DNA from: Chromatiales bacterium
GTDB taxonomy: Bacteria; Pseudomonadota; Gammaproteobacteria; SZUA-152
DNA length: 34,667 nucleotides
NCBI GenBank assembly: GCA_026982555.1
Contig: JALSGT010000002.1
Coordinates: 1-34,667, forward strand
Direction of reading: 5' to 3'
Made by a program: the position numbers and the translations under genes. The first letter of the stretch is position 1; the number at the start of each line of letters is the position of its first letter. Positions 7,838-17,521 of this stretch are shown here, in pieces. The notes below the pieces were generated by a model. The model had not been told where the DNA came from. It ran no database searches and saw only the letters and a list, made by a program, of their open reading frames with translations.

Positions 7838-10705
7838 TCAGGCAAACCGGCGTTGTTCGCCGGAACCCTCTACATTATCAACACAACGACCACACAGTTC
7901 GGGGTGCGCATTATTCGTACCCACATCTTCGCGATGGTGCCAGCAACGGGTACATTTGGCATGTGCCGAAGGTGATACTGCGATATAAAGCTCGTCACCG
8001 TTTTCAAGTGTGGCATGCGCAACACCATCGGTTTTTTCAGCGTTACGTTCCTCTTTGCGATAAACATGCGCATACGATGTGATCAATACAAAACGCAATT
8101 CATCACCCAGACTCGTCAAGCGATCATAAATGTCGCCTCCGCAATATAAATCCACTTCTGCTGCCAATGATGAGCCAATGTCACCAGCAACACGCAGGGT
8201 TTCCAGTTCTTTACTCACGGCCTCACGCACTTCCAGTATCTGCTGCCAAAAATCCAGATCCATGCTGTTATCGGCAATCTCAGGGAACGCGTACCACTGT
8301 TCCAGAAAAACAGATTCACTACGCTTGCCCGGAATAAATGGCCAAAGCTCTTCTGCGGTAAAACTCAGGATGGGTGCAAACCAGCGCACCATGCCTTCGA
8401 TAATATGATACATAGCGGTCTGACAGGAGCGCCGTGCCAAACTGTCCGCCTGTGTGGTGTACTGGCGGTCTTTAATCACGTCCAGATAAAAACTGCCCAG
8501 ATCGCCATTACAGAAATGATGCATTTTTTGATAAACATGATGAAAATCATAACTGTCACAGGCTTCACGAATATCTATTTGCAGTTTGGCAGCATTCGCT
8601 ACAGCCCAGCGATCCAGTGCCAGCATTTCATTCGCTGCCACGCTGTGCCTGGCTGGATCAAACCCCTCCAGGTTCGCCAGCAAGAAACGCGCAGTATTGC
8701 GGATACGGCGATAAGCATCGGCAGTGCGTTTAAAGTTTTCGTCGGAAACCGTCATCTCATTGCGATAATCCACACCCGCAATCCACAGACGCAAAATATC
8801 CGCACCCAGATTATTCACCACCTTTTGCGGCGCAATCGCATTACCCATGGACTTGGACATTTTCAGCCCTTTGGTGTCGATGGTAAAACCATGAGTCAGT
8901 ACGGAGCGGAACGGTGCCTTACCGGTAATCGCCACCGAGGTGAGCAAGGATGACTGAAACCAGCCGCGGTGTTGATCCGAGCCCTCCAGATACAAATCCG
9001 CCGGACGTGCCAAATCATCGCGTCGATCCAGCACGCTGGCATGAGACACCCCGGAATCAAACCACACGTCCAGCGTGTCGCTGACTTTTTGATATTCATC
9101 CGCCGCATCGCCCAATAATTCTTTTGCGTCTAACTGAAACCAGGCATCAATGCCTTTTTCTTCCACTCGCAACGCGACCTGCTCAATTAATGTTTGCGTA
9201 TCGGGATGCAACTTGCCTGTTTGCTCATGCACAAATAACGGGATCGGCACCCCCCAGGTACGCTGGCGGGAGATACACCAGTCCGGGCGATTGGTAACCA
9301 TGCCTTCAATACGTGCCTTGCCCCAGTCGGGCATCCAGTTTGTTTTTTCAATTTCTTTCATCGCCGCATCACGCAAGCCATTTTTAGTCATGCTGATAAA
9401 CCATTGCGGTGTGGCACGGAAAATGATCGGTGTTTTATGCCGCCAGCAATGCGGATAGCTGTGACGCAATGCTTCTTCATGCACCAGCGTGCCTTTGGCT
9501 TTCAATACCTCGACCACTTGCGGGTTGGCTTTCATGACGTGCTGACCGGCAAACAATTCTGTCTCCGGTAAAAACACGCCGTTGCCACCCACGGGATTTT
9601 CCACTGGCAGGTGATACTTCATACCCACCACAAAATCCTCCTGACCATGACCAGGCGCGGTATGCACGCAGCCGGTGCCGGATTCAGTGGTGACATGATC
9701 CCCCAGAATCACCGGCACTTCGCGTGCGTAAAAAGGATGCCCCAGCTTCAGGCCTTCAAGATCAGCACCACGACAATAGGCAATCACACGATAATCACTG
9801 CGACTCCAACGTCCTATGGCATCTTTCAGTAAAGCCTCGGCGAGAATCAAACGCTCCGGCCCTTGCTCGCCTTCCGTTTGCACCACGACATAATCCAGCT
9901 CCGGATTCACTGCAACCCCTTGATTGGCCGGCAATGTCCATGGCGTCGTTGTCCAGATAACGACAGAAAGAGGGCCCTCGCCTGTGTGTTTTTTACCGTC
10001 ACTGTCTTCGACATGATGAACACGCGCAAACAGCGCCAATTCATCCAGCAACGCAAAACGCACATCAATCGCCAACGAGGTTTTGTCTTCGTATTCCACT
10101 TCCGCTTCGGCCAGCGCCGAACCGCAATCAGTACACCAATGTACCGGCTTGGAGCCTTTGTGCAAATGCCCCGCATCGATGATTCTGCCAAGCGTGCGAA
10201 TAATATCCGCCTCAAATTGAAAATCCATGGTCAAATACGGATTATCCCAATCACCGAAAATCCCCAGGCGTTTGAAATCCTCACGCTGGCCATCCACCTG
10301 TTTTTGCGCGTACGTGCGACAGGCCTCACGAAAAGTAGCGGCATCGACTTTTACTCCGGCCTTGCCAATCTTTTTTTCCACATTGAGCTCAATGGGCAGA
10401 CCATGACAATCCCAGCCCGGCACATAAGGCGCATCAAAACCACTGAGGGTTTTGGATTTAACAATGATATCTTTCAGCACCTTGTTTACCGCATGGCCGA
10501 TATGAATATCGCCATTGGCATAGGGTGGGCCATCATGCAGAATAAACGTTTCCCGGCCCCTTCCCCTCGCACGCAGTTTTTGATACAGGCCTGTTGCCTC
10601 CCATTTTTTCAACATATCCGGCTCGCGTTTGGCCAGATTACCGCGCATGGGAAAATCAGTTTGAGGCAGGTTCAGGGTAGATTTGTAGTCGTTCGACTCG
10701 CTCAC
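7838..10705 (-). CDS. ileS: Isoleucyl-tRNA synthetase
   Basis: A 955-residue class I aminoacyl-tRNA synthetase of the bacterial (type 1) IleRS form. The HIGH motif is at residues 68-71 (within [12 protein letters not shown]) and KMSKS at 615-619. An editing (CP1) domain with [12 protein letters not shown] and the [15 protein letters not shown] block lies between them. The C-terminal zinc finger has Cys918, Cys921, Cys938 and Cys941 (CTRCW and CGRC). Length is close to the E. coli enzyme. It starts the ileS-lspA-fkpB(-ispH) operon. Unlike the common order, ribF is not directly upstream; an opposite-strand gene intervenes, so ileS must have its own promoter in the 10706-10870 gap. Confidence 0.98.
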   Translation of the reverse strand: MSESNDYKSTLNLPQTDFPMRGNLAKREPDMLKKWEATGLYQKLRARGRGRETFILHDGPPYANGDIHIGHAVNKVLKDIIVKSKTLSGFDAPYVPGWDCHGLPIELNVEKKIGKAGVKVDAATFREACRTYAQKQVDGQREDFKRLGIFGDWDNPYLTMDFQFEADIIRTLGRIIDAGHLHKGSKPVHWCTDCGSALAEAEVEYEDKTSLAIDVRFALLDELALFARVHHVEDSDGKKHTGEGPLSVVIWTTTPWTLPANQGVAVNPELDYVVVQTEGEQGPERLILAEALLKDAIGRWSRSDYRVIAYCRGADLEGLKLGHPFYAREVPVILGDHVTTESGTGCVHTAPGHGQEDFVVGMKYHLPVENPVGGNGVFLPETELFAGQHVMKANPQVVEVLKAKGTLVHEEALRHSYPHCWRHKTPIIFRATPQWFISMTKNGLRDAAMKEIEKTNWMPDWGKARIEGMVTNRPDWCISRQRTWGVPIPLFVHEQTGKLHPDTQTLIEQVALRVEEKGIDAWFQLDAKELLGDAADEYQKVSDTLDVWFDSGVSHASVLDRRDDLARPADLYLEGSDQHRGWFQSSLLTSVAITGKAPFRSVLTHGFTIDTKGLKMSKSMGNAIAPQKVVNNLGADILRLWIAGVDYRNEMTVSDENFKRTADAYRRIRNTARFLLANLEGFDPARHSVAANEMLALDRWAVANAAKLQIDIREACDSYDFHHVYQKMHHFCNGDLGSFYLDVIKDRQYTTQADSLARRSCQTAMYHIIEGMVRWFAPILSFTAEELWPFIPGKRSESVFLEQWYAFPEIADNSMDLDFWQQILEVREAVSKELETLRVAGDIGSSLAAEVDLYCGGDIYDRLTSLGDELRFVLITSYAHVYRKEERNAEKTDGVAHATLENGDELYIAVSPSAHAKCTRCWHHREDVGTNNAHPELCGRCVDNVEGSGEQRRFA

Positions 10706-10768
10706 GTTAAGGCATCTCTCAGTAGAATGAAGGTTGAATCAGGCAGGCTCACTAAAGAAAACCACCAA

Positions 10769-10788
10769 AGCGGGGTATTTTACCCGCT
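10769..10788. promoter_or_regulatory. Hairpin with a TAAAAT -10-like core upstream of ileS
   Basis: The 10706-10870 gap between divergent ileS and the psiE-like gene must hold both promoters. At 10769-10788 an imperfect palindrome (AGCGGG-TA arms with one bulged G) surrounds TAAAAT on the minus strand, a five-of-six match to the sigma-70 -10 box, oriented towards ileS. No good -35 was found, so this is only a candidate promoter or operator. Confidence 0.25.
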
Positions 10789-10870
10789 CACCATGGTCGG
10801 CGGCTAGCAAACACTGATGAAACCCCGCATGGTCATATCTTGTTCACATTTCCGTGCTAATCTACCCCTA

Positions 10871-11305
10871 ATGACAAGTAAAACCTACAAAGCAAGCCGA
10901 CGCCTGCTTAAACTCATCGAATACGCCGGGCTGGCCATTATTACCATCGCCACCCTCATTGCGGGAGCCCAGGAAATCCTCCGCATGGTGGCCGAAGCGA
11001 AAGTCACCCTGGCCGACCTTTTGCTGCTGTTCATTTACCTTGAAGTCGTCGCCATGGTGGCTGTGTACCTGGACTCCGGTAAATTACCGGTGCGCATGCC
11101 ACTGTACATTGCCATTGTGGCTCTCGCCCGTTATCTGGCACTGGACATCAAAAACATCGACAGCTGGGAAGTCATTGCCGTCGCCGCCGCCATCCTGATA
11201 TTGGCCGGGTCCGCACTGCTTATCCGTTATGGCAAATACCGCTACCCCTTCCCGGAAGGCGACCGGGACCAATACAAGGAACCCCCGGATCATAAACAGG
11301 AATAA
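10871..11305 (+). CDS. PsiE-family (phosphate-starvation-inducible-like) membrane protein
   Basis: A small integral membrane protein of about 144 residues from the ATG at 10871; the frame stays open to an upstream ATG at 10817, but the region before residue 19 does not look protein-like. Four hydrophobic segments are visible (LIEYAGLAIITIATLIAG, ADLLLLFIYLEVVAMVAVYL, LYIAIVALARYLAL and VIAVAAAILILAGSALLI), with a charged hydrophilic tail. The LLLFIYLEVVAMV and MPLYIAIVALAR pattern matches the PsiE family, whose molecular role is unknown. No strong ribosome-binding site is seen at either start. It lies on the opposite strand between ileS and ribF, ending 17 bases from the ribF stop. Confidence 0.75.
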   Translation: MTSKTYKASRRLLKLIEYAGLAIITIATLIAGAQEILRMVAEAKVTLADLLLLFIYLEVVAMVAVYLDSGKLPVRMPLYIAIVALARYLALDIKNIDSWEVIAVAAAILILAGSALLIRYGKYRYPFPEGDRDQYKEPPDHKQE

Positions 11306-11322
11306 ACCTGTCAACACACCGT

Positions 11323-12252
11323 CTATGGCCGCGCGAAAAATGCCCGCGCCTGCCCGGCATCCCGCGTAATTTGTGCCGTTAACGCATCAAGCGAACCAAA
11401 ACGCTGCTCATCTCGCAGCTTCAGTAAAAAATCCACATGCACATGATGGCCATAAATATCGCCGTCAAAATCAAACAAATGCACCTCCAGCAACGTGCGC
11501 ACCCCCCCCACTGTTGGCCGGGTACCCAGGTTGGCCACCCCGGACAACGGCTCACCTGTAACACCAAACAACTCCACGGCAAACACCCCGCGCAACGGCG
11601 TGGTAATACGATGCAAGTGAATATTGGCAGTGGGAAAACCAATGGTGCGACCCTTTTTATCACCGTGAGCCACTCGCCCGCTCATGCGATACCGTCGTCC
11701 CAGCAACTTTTCTGCCGCATTAAGATCCCCCTTATCCAGCGCTGTCCGCACCCGTGTACTACTCACCCGTTCACCATCCAGTGCAAAAGTATGCATGTTC
11801 ACGACCTCAAAACCCTGTTGCCTGCCTGCTGCCTGCAACATGGCAAAATCACCTGCACGGTCTTTGCCAAAACGAAAGTCATCACCGATCACCAGATATT
11901 TCACACCCAGGCCATCCACTAACAAACGTTGAATAAACTCATCGGGAGACTGTTTGGAAAATCGCGTGTTGAAGTGCAAAACCAGCACACGCTCCACTGC
12001 GTAACGCCGCAAAACCTGCACTTTTTCCCGGAAGCGGGTCAAACGGGGGGGGGCTTGTCCGGGACGAAAAACCTCCTGGGGCTGAGGCTCAAAAGTGACA
12101 ACGGTAAGCGGCAGGTTAAGTTCGTCAGCTTTTTCCGCCAACTGACCAAGCACAGCCTGATGACCCAGGTGTACGCCATCGAAGTTGCCGATAGTGGCAA
12201 CGCAACCATGGTGGCAAGGTTTCAGGTTTTGAAGATTGCGGATAATTTGCAT
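11323..12252 (-). CDS. ribF: Bifunctional riboflavin kinase/FAD synthetase
   Basis: A protein of about 309 residues from the ATG at 12252 (the frame can be extended to 12282, but MQIIRNL is the usual RibF start). The N-terminal FMN adenylyltransferase domain shows ATIGNFDGVHLGHQ (nucleotidyltransferase HxGH-like motif) and VIGDDFRFGKDRAGD; the SSTRVR block follows. The C-terminal flavokinase domain has GRVAHGDKKGRTIGFPTANI, the PTAN motif for metal and ATP binding, and VANLGTRPTVGG. It converts riboflavin to FMN and FAD. It normally lies between murJ and ileS; here it is separated from murJ by the pilB-yacG block and from ileS by the psiE-like gene. Confidence 0.96.
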   Translation of the reverse strand: MQIIRNLQNLKPCHHGCVATIGNFDGVHLGHQAVLGQLAEKADELNLPLTVVTFEPQPQEVFRPGQAPPRLTRFREKVQVLRRYAVERVLVLHFNTRFSKQSPDEFIQRLLVDGLGVKYLVIGDDFRFGKDRAGDFAMLQAAGRQQGFEVVNMHTFALDGERVSSTRVRTALDKGDLNAAEKLLGRRYRMSGRVAHGDKKGRTIGFPTANIHLHRITTPLRGVFAVELFGVTGEPLSGVANLGTRPTVGGVRTLLEVHLFDFDGDIYGHHVHVDFLLKLRDEQRFGSLDALTAQITRDAGQARAFFARP

Positions 12253-12889
12253 GGGACGGTAGTGTGGCAAAGGTTTGGGCAAGAGTCACCGGCAACGGCC
12301 AGAAAAACAGGCCATCATTACCCTTACACCCAATAGAAATCAATCGAACAGCGTAAGCAACAAGGATACCGACACAGCCTCTCAAGCTTCGTCTGGTACG
12401 TGTCAAGCTTGATGCCAGGCATAACCCGAGCCCAGGCTGAATCTTGATGTTTAGCCAAAGCTGTCATCATCTAAATTTTCCCCAACGCCTGCCGCTACAG
12501 TATAGTAGTTCGGGGTGGCGGCCTCTAGAGGAGGCCTCCATAATGGCTGCCTGTACAACATATTGATTTGACATGAATTTATCAAGCCTGCTATTTATAT
12601 GCCACACGGTAGCGGCCTCGCTAAAAATATGCAAAACCAGTCCGTCAATTGGAAACATGGCATCAACAACATTGATTAAGAACAGGCACTACCTTTTTAA
12701 ACCTTATCCACGGCAAAACCAGTGCGAAAAAATGATTCATTTTTTCTCCTGCAACTATTTGATTAATAAATACGTATTACCTGACAGGAACCGTGTCTGA
12801 CCTACCGGACACGCACACAACGCAATATCCAGGACTACAGCTGACCGAAACATGAACACATTCACACCAATCCAAATAGTAAAAAGTTG
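12253..12889. other. Long divergent intergenic region between ribF and pilB
   Basis: About 640 bases without a convincing gene; short frames here lack recognisable domains and good starts. Visible elements are a 10-bp palindrome CCTCTAGAGG (12522-12531), a TTGACA at 12568-12573 with only a weak -10 (TATTTA, 18-base spacing), a palindrome AATACGTATT near 12769-12778, and a 6-bp stem CGTGTC/GACACG near 12790-12811 shortly before pilB. It should contain the promoters for both ribF and pilB. No clear sigma-54 GG/GC pair was recognised. Confidence 0.4.
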
Positions 12890-14605
12890 ATGTCCACACC
12901 AAATGCACAAATGACACTCAATGGACTGGCCCGCAGACTGGTTGACGGCGGCCACCTTGCTGAAGCAGACGCCCTGAAGGCTCAGAAGGAAAGCGACAAA
13001 AAAAAATCGCCGCTGGTCAGCTATCTGGTGGAAAAAAAGCTGCTGGACGGAAAAGTCATTGCCACAGTGGCCTCAGAGGAATTTGGCATCCCTGTATTTG
13101 ATATCGGGTCTATCGAGCTGGAAGCTGAAATCACCAAACTGGTGGATGAAAAACTGGTGCGCAAACATCGCGCCCTGCCTCTTTACAAACGGGGTAATCG
13201 GCTGTTTGTCGCTGTCTCTGATCCCACCAACCTGACAGCGCTGGATGAAATCAAGTTTCATGTAGGAGCAAACACCGAGGCCGTACTGGTCGAAGAAAGC
13301 AAGCTTAAAGATGTCATTGAAAAAGCCATGGCGGGTGCCGATACTTCACTTGCTGATATGTCCGGTGATGGTGACCTTGATGATCTGGATATCGGCGGTG
13401 GTGATGAAATTGAAGATGACTCAACCAGCGATGCCGATGTCGATGATGCCCCCGTAGTACGTTTTGTGAACAAAATCTTACTGGATGCCATCAACACCGG
13501 TGCTTCGGATGTGCATTTCGAGCCCTATGAAAAAACCTACCGGGTGCGCTACCGTCGCGATGGTGTGCTCAAGGAGATTGCCACACCACCTGTGGCTCTC
13601 AATCGTCGCATCTCTGCACGTCTAAAGGTATTATCACGGCTGGATATCTCTGAACGCCGAGTGCCTCAGGACGGGCGCATGAAAATGAAGCTCTCCAAAA
13701 ACCGGGCTATCGATTTTCGTGTCAACACCTGCCCCACCCTGTACGGTGAAAAAATCGTGTTGCGTATTCTTGACCCGACCAGCGCGCAGCTGGGTATCGA
13801 TGCTCTGGGCTACGAGGAGGATCAAAAACAACTTTACATGGATGCCTTGCAACAACCCCAAGGCATGATTCTGGTCACCGGCCCTACCGGCAGTGGTAAA
13901 ACCGTTTCACTGTACACAGGCCTGAATATTCTCAATACGGAAGATAAAAATATTTCGACAGCAGAAGACCCTGTGGAAATCAACCTGGCAGGTATCAACC
14001 AGGTCAACGTGGAGCCCAAAGTGGGGCTGACCTTTTCTTCTGCCCTCAAAGCCTTTTTACGCCAGGATCCGGACATCATCATGGTGGGCGAGATTCGTGA
14101 CATCGAAACGGGTGAAATCGCCATCAAAGCAGCGCAAACAGGTCACCTGGTGCTCTCTACCCTGCATACCAATGACGCCCCGCAAACCCTGAGCAGGATG
14201 ATCAACATGGGCATTGCACCGTTTAATATCGCCTCATCGGTATCGCTGATTATTGCTCAGCGCCTGGCGCGCCGTTTGTGTAACAGCTGCAAAAAACCTG
14301 CTGACATCCCCAAAGAGGCTTTGCTGGCGGAGGGTTTTAAAGAGGAAGATTTACCTGAGCTTAAAATTTACAAAGCGGTAGGGTGCGACCAGTGCGATGG
14401 TGGCTATAAAGGGCGTGTTGGCATCTACCAGGTAATGCCCATCTCAGATGAAATGTCCCGTATCATTATGGCCGAAGGTAACGCCATACAGCTGGCAGAC
14501 CAGGCTCGGAAAGAGGGCATCAACGACCTTCGGCAATCCGGGTTGCTGAAGGTCAAACAAGGCATCACCAGTCTCGAAGATGTCAACCGTGTCACCAAAG
14601 AGTAA
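12890..14605 (+). CDS. pilB: Type IV pilus assembly ATPase PilB
   Basis: A 571-residue cytoplasmic hexameric ATPase that powers pilin polymerisation. The N-terminal T2SSE/MshEN-type domain is followed by an acidic linker around residues 160-185. The ATPase core has Walker A GPTGSGKT at 331-338, an Asp box (STAEDPVE), a Walker B region (DPDIIMVGEIRD) and a His box (TGHLVLSTLHTND). The zinc tetracysteine is complete: Cys464, Cys467, Cys499 and Cys502. The tetracysteine and overall length distinguish it from the retraction ATPase PilT. The start is taken as ATG 12890, directly after an in-frame TTG; no strong Shine-Dalgarno is present. It heads pilB-pilC-pilD-coaE. Confidence 0.96.
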   Translation: MSTPNAQMTLNGLARRLVDGGHLAEADALKAQKESDKKKSPLVSYLVEKKLLDGKVIATVASEEFGIPVFDIGSIELEAEITKLVDEKLVRKHRALPLYKRGNRLFVAVSDPTNLTALDEIKFHVGANTEAVLVEESKLKDVIEKAMAGADTSLADMSGDGDLDDLDIGGGDEIEDDSTSDADVDDAPVVRFVNKILLDAINTGASDVHFEPYEKTYRVRYRRDGVLKEIATPPVALNRRISARLKVLSRLDISERRVPQDGRMKMKLSKNRAIDFRVNTCPTLYGEKIVLRILDPTSAQLGIDALGYEEDQKQLYMDALQQPQGMILVTGPTGSGKTVSLYTGLNILNTEDKNISTAEDPVEINLAGINQVNVEPKVGLTFSSALKAFLRQDPDIIMVGEIRDIETGEIAIKAAQTGHLVLSTLHTNDAPQTLSRMINMGIAPFNIASSVSLIIAQRLARRLCNSCKKPADIPKEALLAEGFKEEDLPELKIYKAVGCDQCDGGYKGRVGIYQVMPISDEMSRIIMAEGNAIQLADQARKEGINDLRQSGLLKVKQGITSLEDVNRVTKE

Positions 14606-14648
14606 CGATTCGTAGTATAGAATACAAAACAAAACCCAGGAATAAACT

Positions 14649-15866
14649 ATGGCTAAACAAGCAACTGCTGACCTCTACATTTGGGAAGGCATGAACAAAC
14701 AGGGTAAACGCACCAAGGGCGAGCTTTCCGGCTCTACCATTGCTTTGGTAAAAGCCGACCTGCGACGCCAGGGTATAACTCCGCTGAAAGTGAAGAAAAA
14801 ACCCAAATCGCTGTTTGGTGCCAAAAAGAAAAAAATCACCGCAAGTGATATTTCTGTGTTCAGTCGCCAGTTGGCCACCATGATGTCTGCCGGTGTACCT
14901 CTGGTACAAGCCTTTGAGATTGTCGGTAGAGGTCATGAAAACCCCAGCATGCAAGACCTCATCATGGATGTGAAAAATACGGTGGAGGGAGGCTCATCTC
15001 TGGCTGAGGCACTGGCCAAACACCCCTTTTACTTTGATGATCTCTATTGCAGCCTAGTACATGCCGGTGAGCAAGCCGGTATTCTGGAAACCCTGTTAGA
15101 TAAAATCGCCACTTACAAAGAAAAAGTAGAGGCCATCAAGGGAAAAATCAAAAAAGCGCTGTTCTACCCCGCTGCCATTGTTGTTGTATCCTTTATCATC
15201 ACCGCCATTTTGCTGATTTTTGTTATCCCCCAGTTTGAAGCCATGTTCACCAGCTTTGGTGGCGACCTTCCGGCTTTGACGAAATTTGTGGTTGAACTCT
15301 CAAAAGTATTCCAGGAATGGTGGTGGGCCATCTTTGGTGCGCTGGGTGGTGCCGTCTATGTCATGGTGCAACTCAAAAAGCGCTCCAAAAAATTCAATGA
15401 AATAATAGATCGCGCTATCCTCAAGCTACCCATCATCGGCGACATCATCACCAAGGCCACTATCGCCCGTTTTGCCCGGACCCTGTCCACCATGTTCGCT
15501 GCGGGCATGCCGCTGGTAGAAGCCATGGAAACAGTGGCCAATGCCTCTGGCAACTATGTCTACACCAAGGCCATACTGGGCATGAAAGATGAGGTGGCCA
15601 CCGGTCAAATGATTAACGTCTGCATGAAAGAAACCGGCCTGTTCCCCAACATGGTGGTGCAAATGCTCGCCATCGGTGAAGAAACCGGTTCCGTAGACTC
15701 CATGCTGGCCAAGGTCGCTGACTTCTACGAGGAAGAAGTGGATAACATGGTCGATGGCCTCAGTAGTTTGCTGGAACCTTTGATCATGGCCGTACTCGGT
15801 GTGCTCATCGGCGGCCTGGTTATCGCCATGTACCTGCCGATTTTCAAAATGGGTGCCGTGGTATAG
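14649..15866 (+). CDS. pilC: Type IV pilus inner-membrane platform protein PilC
   Basis: A 405-residue GspF/PilC-family protein, the inner-membrane platform that couples PilB to pilin assembly. Two homologous cytoplasmic repeats are visible, each with the FSRQLATMMSAGVPLVQAFEIV or FARTLSTMFAAGMPLVEAMETV pattern, separated by membrane segments (AAIVVVSFIITAILLIFVIP and WWWAIFGALGGAVYVMV) with a last one near the C-terminus (MAVLGVLIGGLVIAMYLPIF). A Lys-rich region around residues 45-60 precedes the first repeat. An AGGA ribosome-binding site lies before the ATG, 43 bases after pilB. The close match of both repeats to family pattern makes the call firm. Confidence 0.95.
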   Translation: MAKQATADLYIWEGMNKQGKRTKGELSGSTIALVKADLRRQGITPLKVKKKPKSLFGAKKKKITASDISVFSRQLATMMSAGVPLVQAFEIVGRGHENPSMQDLIMDVKNTVEGGSSLAEALAKHPFYFDDLYCSLVHAGEQAGILETLLDKIATYKEKVEAIKGKIKKALFYPAAIVVVSFIITAILLIFVIPQFEAMFTSFGGDLPALTKFVVELSKVFQEWWWAIFGALGGAVYVMVQLKKRSKKFNEIIDRAILKLPIIGDIITKATIARFARTLSTMFAAGMPLVEAMETVANASGNYVYTKAILGMKDEVATGQMINVCMKETGLFPNMVVQMLAIGEETGSVDSMLAKVADFYEEEVDNMVDGLSSLLEPLIMAVLGVLIGGLVIAMYLPIFKMGAVV

Positions 15867-15911
15867 CTTTGACGCCACATTCAACCATTACGAATTTCAA
15901 ACCACTGTTTT

Positions 15912-16790
15912 ATGGCTATCATTGAGCTATTAAGCGGCAGCCCGGCATTCTATTTTTCTGTTGCCGGGCTGCTGGGGCTGACAGTGGGCAGCTTCCTCAA
16001 CGTGGTTATTCACCGTTTGCCGGTGATGATGGAACGCGAATGGCGAGCGCATTGCGCCGAGCTGACTGAAAATAACACGCCATCCCCGAATACAGAGGAA
16101 AAACTCACCCTCTCCGCTCCCCGCTCCCGTTGTCCCCACTGCGGGCATTCCATCACCATTCTGGAAAACATCCCCGTGCTCAGCTATCTCTGGTTACGCG
16201 GCCGTTGTTCTTCTTGCAGTAAAAAAATTTCCATCCGTTATCCCCTCATCGAATTCATCACTGCCTTGCTGTCAATCGTGGTCGCCTGGCATTTTGGCTT
16301 TACCTGGCCCGCACTCGCCGCACTGTTTTTCACCTGGGCACTCATCGCCCTGACCATGATCGACTTTGACCATCAACTACTGCCTGACAACATCACACTG
16401 CCCTTTTTGTGGTTAGGTCTGGCATTAAGCCTGTGGTCCGTTTTCGTTGACAGCCCCACCGCCATTATCGGCGCTATCGCTGGTTATCTCAGTCTGTGGA
16501 TTGTTTATTGGGCCTTCAAGCTTATCACCGGCAAAGAAGGCATGGGTTACGGCGATTTCAAGCTATTAGCCCTGCTCGGTGCCTGGATGGGCTGGCAAAT
16601 GTTACCGGTGATTATTCTTTTGTCATCTGCCGTAGGGGCTGTGGTGGGCATCACGCTCATCCTGCTGCGCGGCCGGAACCGTAACATCCCCATCCCTTTT
16701 GGGCCGTACCTCGCCACCGCTGGCTGGATTGCCTTATTATGGGGACACGACATCAACAACGCCTACCTGCGTTTCTCGGGTCTACAGTAA
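15912..16790 (+). CDS. pilD: Prepilin peptidase/N-methyltransferase PilD
   Basis: A 292-residue polytopic membrane aspartic protease that removes prepilin leaders and N-methylates the new first residue. The N-terminal domain has the conserved GSFLNVVIHRLP and a four-cysteine zinc site Cys74, Cys77, Cys99 and Cys102. The catalytic aspartates are Asp151 in MIDFDHQLLPD and Asp215 in GMGYGDFK. About seven hydrophobic segments follow the cysteine domain. Its substrates should include the minor pilins at the left of the window and the pseudopilins GspG-K at 22.8-25.9 kb. It lies 45 bases after pilC and 59 before coaE, the usual order. Confidence 0.96.
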   Translation: MAIIELLSGSPAFYFSVAGLLGLTVGSFLNVVIHRLPVMMEREWRAHCAELTENNTPSPNTEEKLTLSAPRSRCPHCGHSITILENIPVLSYLWLRGRCSSCSKKISIRYPLIEFITALLSIVVAWHFGFTWPALAALFFTWALIALTMIDFDHQLLPDNITLPFLWLGLALSLWSVFVDSPTAIIGAIAGYLSLWIVYWAFKLITGKEGMGYGDFKLLALLGAWMGWQMLPVIILLSSAVGAVVGITLILLRGRNRNIPIPFGPYLATAGWIALLWGHDINNAYLRFSGLQ

Positions 16791-16849
16791 GATATATACT
16801 GACAAGCACATGGCTTGGCGTTTCCTCCCTGCTCGGGTATCTTCCACGC

Positions 16850-17464
16850 ATGCTCACTATTGGACTCACCGGCGGCATCGGTAGCGGCAAGACTACCGTC
16901 AGCCAGTATTTTGAAAAACTGGGCGCTCCGGTGATTGATGCCGATCAGCTCACGCGAGAGCTGGTTGTCCCCGGACAACCCGCATTGCAAGAAATTGTCG
17001 AGCAACTGGGTGCCGACTTACTCACCACGGATGGCGAACTTGACCGTCCCCGGTTACGCGAGCGCATCTTCGCTCACCCCAGGCAACGCCAAATGCTCGA
17101 AGCTATCCTGCATCCACGCGCCCACGAAGCCGCACGACAACAACTCGGAACGTTACGCGAAAGTATGCACCCACCGGCCTATGTGATACTCAGCGTACCG
17201 CTGCTCATTGAAAGCGGCTGGACCGATTTGGTGGATCGCGTGCTGGTGGTCGATACTTCCCCGGCACAGCAGCAACAACGTGCCAGTCAACGCGACGGCC
17301 TTAACAACGCACACATCAACGCCGTCATCCACAGCCAGGCCGACCGGAGCACTCGACTCGCCGCTGCCGATGATATTATTCATAACGACACCGACCTTCC
17401 CGCCCTGCAAGCCCAGGTGGCGACGCTGCACCAACAATACCAACAACTTGCCCACCCTCGCTAA
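16850..17464 (+). CDS. coaE: Dephospho-CoA kinase
   Basis: A 204-residue P-loop kinase that phosphorylates dephospho-CoA in the last step of coenzyme A synthesis. The Walker A GLTGGIGSGKTT is at residues 5-16, followed by the typical GAPVIDADQLTRELV. HPRAHEAARQQL and VILSVPLLIESGW match CoaE, as does QQQRASQRDGL in the lid region. The frame is open back to 16739, overlapping pilD, but the family N-terminus fixes the start at ATG 16850. It follows pilD, as in many gammaproteobacteria, with zapD and yacG next. Confidence 0.95.
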   Translation: MLTIGLTGGIGSGKTTVSQYFEKLGAPVIDADQLTRELVVPGQPALQEIVEQLGADLLTTDGELDRPRLRERIFAHPRQRQMLEAILHPRAHEAARQQLGTLRESMHPPAYVILSVPLLIESGWTDLVDRVLVVDTSPAQQQQRASQRDGLNNAHINAVIHSQADRSTRLAAADDIIHNDTDLPALQAQVATLHQQYQQLAHPR

Positions 17465-17521
17465 CTCAGGGAGAATGGCGACCAATTAACCACCCTACAA
17501 ATCCGAGCCTGCAAAACCAGC

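Noticed and set aside
9863-10807. A 314-codon plus-strand frame opposite ileS
   Set aside because: It lies entirely antisense to the IleRS catalytic region, which has full family motifs; the peptide has no recognisable domain.
12573-12800. A 75-residue plus-strand frame upstream of pilB
   Set aside because: No family resemblance, low-complexity AT-rich codons and no ribosome-binding site; it overlaps the putative promoter region.
16739-16849. Upstream extension of coaE into pilD
   Set aside because: CoaE proteins start just before the P-loop; the extension is pilD coding sequence read in another frame.
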